From NCBI GenBank assembly GCA_019359035.1, contig JAHHIC010000057.1, positions 105,663-169,662 of the forward strand: a stretch of 64,000 nt of DNA, given 5' to 3'. The notes under the pieces were generated by a model that worked only from the letters and a program-made list of their open reading frames with translations, was not told the DNA's origin and did no database searches. The translations under genes and the position numbers were made by a program. Each line of letters begins with the position of its first letter. Within the stretch, counting starts at the first letter, position 1. This DNA is from Scytonematopsis contorta HA4267-MV1 (GTDB lineage: Bacteria; Cyanobacteriota; Cyanobacteriia; Cyanobacteriales; Nostocaceae). Shown one piece after another: positions 18,773 to 26,482 of this stretch.

Positions 18773-19350
18773 TATTTGTCATTAGTCAGCAGTCAATGGT
18801 CAATACTTCTTCATCCATAATTATGGACTATGGATTATGGACTTCGGACTAAGGACTAATGGCAAAATTGCAAAATTTTGATAAATTTTGTGTGGTTATC
18901 TACATTTTTCGTAAATTGTCTAGTTCTAACCTTGGGAATAACCAGACAATCATTTTTAATGCTTTTTTCTATTGAGCATGTAATATTTGTGACCTCGGCA
19001 GTTAACACACCCTATGGGGACGCTCTGCGTACAGCAGTTAACGGCCAATCATTTTTTATTTATTATTGAAATTTAAATCTAAATGTGAAATAAATCGCCC
19101 CAAATCTCCTAACAGCAAATGATGGAAATTTGGGGTTTTGAAATTCACTGGGACAGTCAAAAACAAGGCAGAAGGCAGAGGGCAGAGGGCAGAAGGTAAG
19201 AGAAGGAAGAAGGCATTCAATGGTTATGAGAATACAGTGGGGGCTTGTACCCCCGTTGTTCCTTTGCAGATGGAACAGAGTGTATTACTTGTTATCCTTA
19301 TAACTTCTTCCGCCTTCTGCCCTCTGCCCTCTGCCTTCTTTGGTCAACCT
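18773..19350. other. repeat-rich intergenic region
   Basis: Between the regulator and the minus-strand DUF2811-like gene. Holds tandem motifs (gtcagcagtcaatggtcaat; ggactatggattatggactt) at about 18,778-18,862 and the large inverted repeat at 19170-19339. Short frames at 18878-19069 and 19138-19368 are composed of repeat sequence or lack any coding signal. Confidence 0.6.
19170..19339. repeat. 27-base perfect inverted repeat, 116-base interior
   Basis: Left arm 19170-19196 is built of heptamers ggcagaa/ggcagag; right arm 19313-19339 is its exact reverse complement. Interior is not coding. Looks like a foldback (MITE-like) or STRR-derived hairpin ending 11 bases before the DUF2811-like stop codon. 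Confidence 0.85.
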
Positions 19351-19548
19351 TCAGCAATGATGGAATAATGTTTCCAGGTATACTCTAGCCGCACTGCGGT
19401 CGCTTTCGCCATTTTGCAGAAGAAATAAGGATAGTGCTGCTGTCAAGACTCGATTTTGGTCCCAGTCGGGATGCTTTTCTAAATAGTGCTTTAGTGATTC
19501 ATGAAGCGTTTCTGGAATTTCTGTAAATACACTAACTGTTGAGTTCAT
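19351..19548 (-). CDS. small conserved cyanobacterial protein (DUF2811-like)
   Basis: 65 residues, MNSTVSVFTEIPETLHESLKHY at the start and ARVYLETLFHH at the end. A beta strand followed by helices, PETLHESLKHYLEKHPDWDQN and RVLTAALSLFLLQN, gives a ribbon-helix-helix-like outline. It fits my memory of DUF2811. ATG 19548 has a good SD, AGAGGAAG, eight bases upstream; the frame extends to 19671 without support. Possibly DNA-binding; function unknown. Confidence 0.75.
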   Translation of the reverse strand: MNSTVSVFTEIPETLHESLKHYLEKHPDWDQNRVLTAALSLFLLQNGESDRSAARVYLETLFHHC

Positions 19549-20086
19549 ATCTATCTTCCTCTTAGGCTGGTTCATTAATTTTCCACAAAATTCTCGAATG
19601 GTCTCTTTGTTGGATCTTGTTCCTGCTCCTGCACCTACGTAAATATCCAAACATTCGTGGTGTTGCCCCAAGCAAGTGGGGTAAATCTTAAATCTATAAT
19701 TTCATTTTTGTTAGATGCAATTTTACACCCTACTTCATGGGCTAAAAGAGTAAGCCGAATTATTGTGCGTCAAAGGGGGGGAGGTTTGTCAATGCTGCGA
19801 AATATTAAGAAGCGCTTTATAAAAAATCAATCATTACGAAGGAATAAGCCTTTGATATGATTTATTGTTACTTAACTTAATATAAACTCAGTGTTAGGTT
19901 ATTTGGAGCTTTAGGTAAATAAATCCCCAAGGCAAGTTTAAGAAGCTTATACTATCGTACGCCTATTGTGGAAAACTAGTAAAAAACCTGTGGAAAGCCT
20001 GTGGAATAAGTGAGGAAAACAGGAGTGAATGATAAGAATTACGAAAATATTACTTTTTATTATTGTTTTGGATAGCTAAGCGTAGT
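19549..20086. other. divergent intergenic region
   Basis: 538 bases between DUF2811-like and the MFS gene. Three copies of tgtggaa (two as cctgtggaa) lie within 45 bases at about 19,968-20,006. A 67-codon frame at 19657-19860 has no SD and unusual composition and is not called. Confidence 0.5.
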
Positions 20087-21337
20087 ATGAAATTTTTCTC
20101 GCAATTAATGCTACCCCCGTTAAGTCTACAAGTCTGGATTTTAGCGGTTGGTAGGTTTCTCTCAGAAGCTGGTACGGGCTTTACATTATTTTACGCGCCG
20201 ATTTTTTTCGTCAATCGGTTAGGTATGTCTAGCACTGCTGTTGGGTTTGCTTTGGGTATCGGTTCAATTTCTGGCATTTTGGGTAGAGTCCTTGGGGGTA
20301 TTGGAGTTGATTCCCCTCATGTTGGACGACGACGTATTTTGCTGATAAGCGCGTTAATATCAGCAATTGGCTCTTCTGTCTTAGCAATTGCTAACGATTT
20401 TGTCACGTTGTTGGTCGGAAATGTGATTGGTGGTTTGGGGATGGGCTTGTATTGGCCTGCAACAGAAGCTGTGGTCGCTGATTTGACAGCAGTTGAGCAT
20501 CGTCGTGAAGCTTTTGCCATTACTCGTTTAGCGGATAATTTAGGTTTGGGGATGGGAATTGTACTGGCTGGGGCTTTGGTGGCAAAAACCAGTAATTACC
20601 GATTGCTGTTTGTGATTGATGCAATTTCTTTTATTGTGTTTTTTGCTGTTGTCTTTGGAGTGATTAGAGAAACTTATCAACCGAAGTTTAGGTCGGATGA
20701 ACCTCAAGGACACATAGACTCTTGGCTTGCAGCACTAAGAAATCGGCGCTTTGTTATCTACGTAGTAGTAAATATTATTTTTACAACTTATATTTCCCAA
20801 CTACACAGTACTTTACCTATCTACTTCAAAAATTTTGTTAAAGTTGGAAGCTCTGGGTTTTCTGAAACTACTATTAGTGCCTTATTTGCTTGGCATTTAG
20901 TAGTTGCTATTTTATTGCAGCTGCCTGTCGCTCGTGCTTTAAGACGTTTTGCTGTGGAAAAAGCACTTATAATTTCCGTGATATTATGGGCAATTGGTTT
21001 TTCTTGTATTTGGGCTTGTGGGACAGTTTCTTCTGGACAAATATTTTGGGCTATTTTGGCATTGGGAATATTTTCTGTTGCTATTATTTCTTACACTCCC
21101 GCTGCTTCTGCGTTGGTCACCGATTTAGCTCCTGAATCTCAAAGAGGAGTTTATTTTTCTATAAATTCTTTGTGCTGGGCTATTGGTTATTTTATTGGCC
21201 CCCCTTTGGGAGGTTTCGCTCTCGATAGGACTCCTATTGTGGCAAATTACTTTTGGTTAGGTTTTTCTTTAAGCGTTGTTATTACTATTGCGATTCTCAA
21301 GTGTTTGAAAGCGAATTCTTCTACAAGTTATAATTAA
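20087..21337 (+). CDS. MFS transporter
   Basis: Major facilitator of 416 residues with about twelve hydrophobic segments. The A-loop motif G-x-L-(x)-D-R appears in modified form as GRVLGGIGVDSPHVGRRRIL between helices 2 and 3, and a motif-C-like GxGxGxYWPA segment (GGLGMGLYWPATEAVVAD) follows. Start at ATG 20087 (MKFFSQLMLPPL); an in-frame TTG at 20063 is less likely. Single gene. The sequence points to an efflux or sugar/drug-type permease; substrate unknown. Confidence 0.88.
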   Translation: MKFFSQLMLPPLSLQVWILAVGRFLSEAGTGFTLFYAPIFFVNRLGMSSTAVGFALGIGSISGILGRVLGGIGVDSPHVGRRRILLISALISAIGSSVLAIANDFVTLLVGNVIGGLGMGLYWPATEAVVADLTAVEHRREAFAITRLADNLGLGMGIVLAGALVAKTSNYRLLFVIDAISFIVFFAVVFGVIRETYQPKFRSDEPQGHIDSWLAALRNRRFVIYVVVNIIFTTYISQLHSTLPIYFKNFVKVGSSGFSETTISALFAWHLVVAILLQLPVARALRRFAVEKALIISVILWAIGFSCIWACGTVSSGQIFWAILALGIFSVAIISYTPAASALVTDLAPESQRGVYFSINSLCWAIGYFIGPPLGGFALDRTPIVANYFWLGFSLSVVITIAILKCLKANSSTSYN

Positions 21338-21530
21338 TACAATACTTTTCTGGGCTTTTTACGCTATGTATTGCTCTCAAAAGAAAAGTTAAGAGTTAAT
21401 TACTATAACGTGTGTGATTCAAATCACCTCTTTTGTATAACTAGAATCACTTGTATTTGTTGTCTTGCATCAATTTATTGTCACAGTAAATATTTCACAC
21501 TGGTATCTATAAACTGCAAGCTATGCCCAA

Positions 21531-21758
21531 ATGAAGATGATTAGCGCACTGGTTGAATCTGCCTTTCAAACTGGTTGTCTGAGTGTTGAATCCGAGGGCC
21601 TACTCCATCAAATGCTCCTGACAAGAAGCTATCAGTTGGAGGATTTGACGGCCCTACAAGCGCTACATGACGCCGTTCGCTCTGGTCGCATTAAGCGAGA
21701 AGCTTCCACAAAAAAGCTGGCTATGGAATTTTTGGACAATTTTAAATTTCGCTCCTAA
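21531..21758 (+). CDS. small conserved cyanobacterial protein
   Basis: 75 residues, helical, starting MKMISALVESAFQTG. Pattern E-x-x-L-x-x-M-L-L-x-R-x-Y-x-x-x-D-L-x-A-L-x-x-L and the basic C-terminal KKLAMEFLDNFKFRS resemble small proteins annotated as hypothetical across filamentous cyanobacteria. No membrane segment and no known domain. Isolated between the MFS gene and another small frame. Function unknown. Confidence 0.62.
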   Translation: MKMISALVESAFQTGCLSVESEGLLHQMLLTRSYQLEDLTALQALHDAVRSGRIKREASTKKLAMEFLDNFKFRS

Positions 21759-21920
21759 GCTCTGATGTCCTGTTTTAGGGCTATGTAGCACTTATATAGA
21801 TTTTAAAACTGAAAACTATTTCCCAGTTGTGCCTTAAAACTATAAACCTACCCTTGAGATAAGCTAAGATCATATACATACGGGTAAAAGTAAAGCGACT
21901 ATCCCCGGATTTTTTGCCAA

Positions 21921-22151
21921 ATGCCAATGACTACAAATAGGCAACTCAAACAACCGCAAGTGATACCTGCTTTTGAGTATCTTATATTACATAAGTTTAA
22001 AGATGACTTGCTGCTGCCCAGCAACCAGGTTAGGAAACAATCAAATTTTTCTCACTTCTTTAATTTTTTAGAAGTAGTGAAGCTTTGGGTGACCAAAATA
22101 ACAAGTCTAGTTAAATTAGTGTGGTCACCACTAATTAATGACTCGATTTAA
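21921..22151 (+). CDS. possible small hypothetical protein
   Basis: 76-codon frame, MPMTTNRQLKQ, with a hydrophobic-aromatic C-terminal half (FFNFLEVVKLWVTKITSLVKLVW). No SD and no recognised family. It could be a real short protein or chance; the only support is an uninterrupted frame in otherwise empty sequence between two plus-strand genes. Confidence 0.25.
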   Translation: MPMTTNRQLKQPQVIPAFEYLILHKFKDDLLLPSNQVRKQSNFSHFFNFLEVVKLWVTKITSLVKLVWSPLINDSI

Positions 22152-22307
22152 CAGAACTGACAAGCGTCGCTCTGTTGGTTGGGTCTAAAAAACACTCTTT
22201 GTTAAATTATCCAAGCGTGGATGATTCTAAAAGGGTGCTATCTACTGGGGGTTAAACCCACCAGATGTTAACAGATTAAACTTCGTTTAAAAAGGCAGAA
22301 GCAGTAC

Positions 22308-22619
22308 ATGCTACACCGCAAGATTTATCAGTTGTGTTGCGATGGGCGAGAGGTACATATTTTTTTGCGGGATCAACAACGCTGGATCGAGCGTGCCCGT
22401 ATTCTCGACATTGAAGGAGATTTAGTGACTCTCCGTTATGAAACGGATGAAGAAGACGAAATCTGTTCTTGGGAGGAAATGGTTCGTTTGGAAAGTATTG
22501 GGGCTGTAACCCAAAAGTTGGCTTCGGTGCCGCGAGGAAATGTGGAACCTCAATTAACAGAGGATTGTCCAGACGCGGAGCGTATCCACAATCGTTATAC
22601 TGACTCTAATCCAGATTAA
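22308..22619 (+). CDS. conserved cyanobacterial protein (DUF6679-like)
   Basis: 103 residues. Strong beta pattern in the first 65 (MLHRKIYQLCCDGREVHIFL, RWIERARILDIEGDLVTLRYE, DEICSWEEMVRLESIGAV), reminiscent of an SH3/PRC-barrel-like fold, with an acidic tail. I recall this as a highly conserved cyanobacteria-only protein (DUF6679). The stop lies directly against an STRR array. Function unknown. Confidence 0.75.
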   Translation: MLHRKIYQLCCDGREVHIFLRDQQRWIERARILDIEGDLVTLRYETDEEDEICSWEEMVRLESIGAVTQKLASVPRGNVEPQLTEDCPDAERIHNRYTDSNPD

Positions 22620-22620
22620 T

Positions 22621-22697
22621 GGTTGTTGACGGTTGACTGTTGACTGTTGACTGTTGACTGCTAACTGTTGACTGTTGACTGCTAACTGTTGACTGTC
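22621..22697. repeat. heptamer STRR array (TTGACTG)
   Basis: About ten heptamers TTGACTG/TTGACGG with two CTAACTG variants, beginning two bases after the stop of the DUF6679-like gene. Facing array at 22,820-22,894 is the reverse complement. Confidence 0.9.
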
Positions 22698-22819
22698 AAG
22701 TGAAAATTTAGCAATAATCATCACGGATAGATTTTGAATACATAATTTAGAGGGGAGCGAAGTTCTGATAACTTTCCTCCCTTTGATGTTTGTGCTTCTG
22801 TTGTAAGTGGTAATGGGTC

Positions 22820-22894
22820 TGTCAACACTCAACCGTCAACACTCAACCGTCAACCGTCAACAGTCAACCGTCAACAGTCAACCGTCAACCGTTA
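22820..22894. repeat. heptamer STRR array, inverted (CCGTCAA)
   Basis: About ten copies of CTGTCAA/CACTCAA/CCGTCAA/CAGTCAA. Overlaps the last codons and stop of the minus-strand metallo-hydrolase gene. With 22,621-22,697 it could form one long stem between two convergent genes, acting as a terminator. Confidence 0.88.
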
Positions 22895-24567
22895 TTATTA
22901 CGCTCGAACGCTGGGCAGCAACCGTCAAGGGTGACTTTAAAGTTATATAACGGTGAAGCTGGGTTCCAACACCTTTGTCCTCTTTGATATTTACAGGTGC
23001 CGCAGTTGTCTAAGTCTTGCCACATAAAGCGCTCATTGTTTTGATTCAGCAGTTCTCTTGGAGATAGTCCCCGCAATACTATTTCTTCTCCCTGCCATCT
23101 TGCTTCGATTAAGCCTGTGTCAGCAAATTGTCGCCAACGCGGGTCTGCACTGATTGCGTCTGGTAATGTTATTGTTACTGCTGCCCCTAGTTCTGTTAGT
23201 TCACCTTCATAGTTCGTTTCTGGGGCTGCTGGTTGTATAAATGTATCCCCAATAAATAATTCTACTAGTGTTTCTACTCCTGGTGAGTGAACATGATAGC
23301 GATTCTGCAACTCGTCTAAGCTTGTTAGGTCTGCTAGATAAGTTGGAGAGCCGTGTATAAAAAGTAAGTGTTGTGGACGTAAATTGTGTATTAGTTGGGT
23401 GGTTCCTGGCCCGTCACTGTGTTGAGCGAGGAGATATGTTTCTACGTAGCAGGGACAGGGTAAGGCGTTGCGGGGAATTATTTCTTCTTTGAGGGGACGA
23501 CCGGGGTTTTCTGGTAGGAGAATTAACCAAGGGCCTGTTTCAGCTTGGCAGTACTCGCGCCAGTCTAAACTATAGTCAGCAAGAACGATGCAAGCTGATT
23601 TTCCTACTTCTGGACGTTGTTGTAATTCTAATCTTCGGACGCGGGGACGTACTCTTTCATCCCAAAATAGGGGTTGATGACGAGCAAAGTTTTGGACTGA
23701 GGGGGGAAGGTTTGGTAATAGTTCTAAATAAGCGTCGCATCCTGTGGCAACGGCGCCATCAACCCAAATGTCTAAATCTCTTCCTGTAAAATGATGATGG
23801 CTACGCAGTAACATTAATAATTCTTGCCCCAATCCTAATGCGGGTGTAGGCATAAGCACGGAATATCCTTCCCCTATTGCTTTGTTTATTCTTTCTGCTA
23901 GTTGATTTTCTTGGTTACGGCGGTGAGGGTGGCGCGATGTTCCATAGCTACCTTCTATTATCAGTACGTCTAATTCTAATCCGCGCAATTCTTCTAGACG
24001 TAAACCTTCTACTAAGCGGGAGTTGGATAAAAAAAAGTCTCCTGTATATAGTAATTTATATGCTCTAGCTGGGGTGGTGTATGTTAATAGGGTTGCTACT
24101 GCTCCTGGTAAATGTCCTGCGGGAAATAGTTCTACAACTAGACCTTCTTTTACTTCTATTCGTGTACGTAGTGGTAGTGCTTGACAAAAGTCTTTCGTTT
24201 CTTTTGAGTCTTGGTCTAACCAATTTAGGTACAGTAATTTGCTTGTCACCTCACTTCCGTATATAGGTAACAGCGGAAAAGCTTTATGTAATTCTAATAA
24301 TCCTCTGGCGTGGTCTTGGTGTGCGTGACTTACCAACACTAAGTCGGCTGGTAGCGGAGAACTTCCTTGACATGCTTGTTTTTGGACATTGCTGGATATT
24401 CCTGAAATATCCGCTAAACCACAGTCTAGTAAAATCCGGTGTGGTCCCATCCGCACTAGCAAGCTGACGCCCTCATCTTCATGTTGGACGCCATAAGGCA
24501 AACATTCTAATTCACTTGTTCCGTCTCCCGCTTCTCCGATTAGGGATGCGTAAGTGCTTGAGCTCAT
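22885..24567 (-). CDS. MBL-fold metallo-hydrolase (RNA-processing, beta-CASP-like)
   Basis: 560 residues. Metal-binding motif SHAHQDHARG (HxHxDH), an Asp in LYTGDFFLS and the LLFIHGSPTYL segment near residue 400 fit the metallo-beta-lactamase fold of RNA exo/endonucleases of the CPSF/YSH1 type. An extra C-terminal region ends with a cysteine cluster, CGTCKYQRGQRCWNP plus CCPAF, which may bind zinc or Fe-S. Start MSSSTYASLIG at 24567. The final NNNG and stop derive from an STRR. Likely an RNA nuclease; substrate unknown. Confidence 0.82.
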   Translation of the reverse strand: MSSSTYASLIGEAGDGTSELECLPYGVQHEDEGVSLLVRMGPHRILLDCGLADISGISSNVQKQACQGSSPLPADLVLVSHAHQDHARGLLELHKAFPLLPIYGSEVTSKLLYLNWLDQDSKETKDFCQALPLRTRIEVKEGLVVELFPAGHLPGAVATLLTYTTPARAYKLLYTGDFFLSNSRLVEGLRLEELRGLELDVLIIEGSYGTSRHPHRRNQENQLAERINKAIGEGYSVLMPTPALGLGQELLMLLRSHHHFTGRDLDIWVDGAVATGCDAYLELLPNLPPSVQNFARHQPLFWDERVRPRVRRLELQQRPEVGKSACIVLADYSLDWREYCQAETGPWLILLPENPGRPLKEEIIPRNALPCPCYVETYLLAQHSDGPGTTQLIHNLRPQHLLFIHGSPTYLADLTSLDELQNRYHVHSPGVETLVELFIGDTFIQPAAPETNYEGELTELGAAVTITLPDAISADPRWRQFADTGLIEARWQGEEIVLRGLSPRELLNQNNERFMWQDLDNCGTCKYQRGQRCWNPASPLYNFKVTLDGCCPAFERNNNG

Positions 24568-24897
24568 TTTCTCCTCCCCTCAAAGTAATTCGTAATTCAT
24601 AGTTCGTAATTCGTAATGCGCTTTTTTGACGAGGATTAAAAGTCTGATACGAAATTTCGCTACCGTCGTTAAGCTTACAGGGGAATCAACCCCGCATTTA
24701 ATTACGAACTACGAATTATTAATTAAGTTGAATTGATTTTGGTGCGTTTCAGCCTTTTACGTCTCTAAAATTCCTAAAACCCACCTTAAATACATCTTAA
24801 ATCCAGAGTGGGTGGATTTTTTGGGGGAGACACCTCAATAGAACCCACACTATATTCAGGAGAGGGTTGCCTCAAATGAAGGGTTGTCCGTTACTTT
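24568..24897. other. intergenic region with inverted repeats
   Basis: Between the metallo-hydrolase and the 40-residue membrane protein gene, both minus strand. Repeats of gtaattcgtaatt at 24,585-24,620 are mirrored by aattacgaactacgaatt at about 24,700-24,720. No gene seen. Confidence 0.55.
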
Positions 24898-25020
24898 TTA
24901 GTGTGCAGAGCCGTTACCATGATAGTTATCTGTATCATAAAAACCATTTTTCGTGCCAAAGAACAAGCACGAAACTGTAAATAATACTGTTAAAACTGCT
25001 AATACTAACTTTACATCCAT
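24898..25020 (-). CDS. 40-residue single-helix membrane protein
   Basis: Too short for usual gene finding but well supported: ATG 25020 follows AGGAG at ideal spacing (aaaggagcaaaccATG) and the stop is TAA at 24900-24898. Sequence begins MDVKLVLAVLTVLFTVSCLF (one transmembrane helix) and ends KNGFYDTDNYHGNGSAH. I remember near-identical small proteins in many cyanobacteria, sometimes labelled photosystem II (Psb35)-related, but I cannot confirm that name. The conserved-looking polar tail and strong SD argue for a real gene, plausibly a thylakoid small subunit or assembly factor. Confidence 0.8.
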   Translation of the reverse strand: MDVKLVLAVLTVLFTVSCLFFGTKNGFYDTDNYHGNGSAH

Positions 25021-25184
25021 TGGTTTGCTCCTTTAGTACAATCATTTTTTATCTTAATAGACGAACCATGACTGCGGAGAAAATCACCAGAAATTCTTTA
25101 CCATTGCTGAGTGACTTATGGTTCTAAGTAATTTTATTGGTGCTGTACAAGACAAAAGATAATTAGGAATAAATTCTACTTTCT

Positions 25185-25260
25185 TGTGGGGTGGGCACTA
25201 TAACCTTCCATAGAATAAGGACGGGCTAGAAGCCCATCCCACAAGAAATAATTGGATTTT
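25185..25260. repeat. dispersed G/C-rich palindrome
   Basis: Arms cttgtggggtgggc and gcccatcccacaag surround about 40 bases. Similar palindromes occur near 11,900 (gggatgcccaccccac) and 29,550 (gcgggcaagatgcccgcac). Non-coding. Confidence 0.65.
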
Positions 25261-25301
25261 TTTAAATTTGGAAATCCTTTATACAATTAAATTTATAAAT
25301 A

Positions 25302-25937
25302 TTAACCCTCGTAAACAATCAGATGGGTTGGCTTGTGAGCTTTAATAAATTTTGTCATGATATCTCTTTCACCGATAGTTGGTGTCGCAAAACACCCTGC
25401 GGTTCCAGCGTTACTATTTCCTTTAAAAGCTGAAGGGTCGTAATGAACACCTATTTCGGAACGTCCTGTTTTAAAGATTGGTATAACCGGAGACCAAACT
25501 TCACCGAATTCTCCTGCTTTGTATTCTACTATCCCAGGTGCGGTAAAGGTATAAATACCAAAAGGTATGGGTGCTTGAGAGCCTGCTACGTGAGATGGTG
25601 TTTGATTATTTATTCTACCGGAGACTGCTCGTACACTATTAATAACCTTACCAGTACTATCAACTAATCGAGCTTGGTATACTCTTAAACCACCACCAAG
25701 GATTTCTTGAGTTCTTCTAGCTACTACTTTTGGTCGTTTAATTATTGTTAAAAAATCTGTTGCGACCCAACGATTTGTACCGATTTGTGACCAGTTTCTG
25801 CCTCCTGCGTTTACTGGGTCACCTGCGACGGTAACTTCTGTACCGTTGCTGATGGTGTCGATTTTTTCTCCGTTTGCTTTGGAGCGAACTGAGAGGGAGT
25901 CCCCTTCTTTGGTGGAAACGTAAGCTGTGTAACTCAT
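25302..25937 (-). CDS. SH3 domain plus L,D-transpeptidase-like domain protein
   Basis: 211 residues. N-terminal bacterial SH3 (about 1-65: GDSLSVRSKANGEKIDTISNGTEV...WVATDFL), then a catalytic-type domain whose end, IGVHYDPSAFKG...AGTAGCFATPTIGERD, matches the His and Cys of L,D-transpeptidase/YkuD or DUF2778-type enzymes (normally SHGC; here TAGC). No signal peptide, which is odd for a peptidoglycan enzyme; it might leave the cell by another route or act on internal substrates. Isolated minus-strand gene. Confidence 0.72.
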   Translation of the reverse strand: MSYTAYVSTKEGDSLSVRSKANGEKIDTISNGTEVTVAGDPVNAGGRNWSQIGTNRWVATDFLTIIKRPKVVARRTQEILGGGLRVYQARLVDSTGKVINSVRAVSGRINNQTPSHVAGSQAPIPFGIYTFTAPGIVEYKAGEFGEVWSPVIPIFKTGRSEIGVHYDPSAFKGNSNAGTAGCFATPTIGERDIMTKFIKAHKPTHLIVYEG

Positions 25938-26482
25938 GACCTATACCTCACAAATAATGACGGGTGTGTATTTGTTGTTGCCAACTAAATAAATGCTTCA
26001 ACTATTAACGCCAATATTTCGTACGGTTTTTAGTACCCTTTGGGGTGAGTTTTTACTTACGAACCAACATACGGGGAGTTGAGGGTGGGGTTTGTAACAG
26101 TTTGTAATTGCGTGGGAATTTATAATACAAACATACTTTCTTGCTCTGGTATCTAATCACACCATATTTTACCCTGATGTGTACGAGAATAAATTTGAAT
26201 GTCACTAAGAAAAGCTCTCTAAGAGGATGTTTATAAATAAAGTATTAAGACACCATGCACACCACAAGCCAGCCAGTGACTTTAGTCGAGATAACCCCTG
26301 AACTAAAGTGAGGGCTAAAAGCTAAAACCCGTTAAAAACGGGTTGAAATACTTATTTTAGTTAGCTTTAGCTAACTTTAGCTTTCAGCCCTCACTTTAGT
26401 GAAGGGGTTATCTTTTCTTGGTGTCAGTCTCCTCACTGGCTTGTGTTGTCTATGCGATACCAGTTGTGCTATTTGCATAGCT
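25938..26482. other. intergenic region with foldback element
   Basis: 545 bases between two minus-strand genes; its centre is the inverted repeat described at 26257-26450. The rest holds no recognisable gene. Confidence 0.55.
26257..26450. repeat. foldback/MITE-like inverted repeat
   Basis: Inner arms 26290-26326 and 26376-26412 are reverse complements over 37 bases with three mismatches; core motif actaaagtgagggct. Between them lies a second hairpin, aacccgttaaaaacgggtt. Outer arms (cacaagccag...cagtga and cactggcttgtg) extend the symmetry to about 190 bases. A partial copy lies at 15,800-15,880. No transposase inside. Confidence 0.8.

Noticed and set aside
19657..19860. 67-codon plus-strand frame
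   Set aside because: Overlaps only the unsupported N-terminal extension of the DUF2811-like frame, no SD, unlikely amino-acid pattern.
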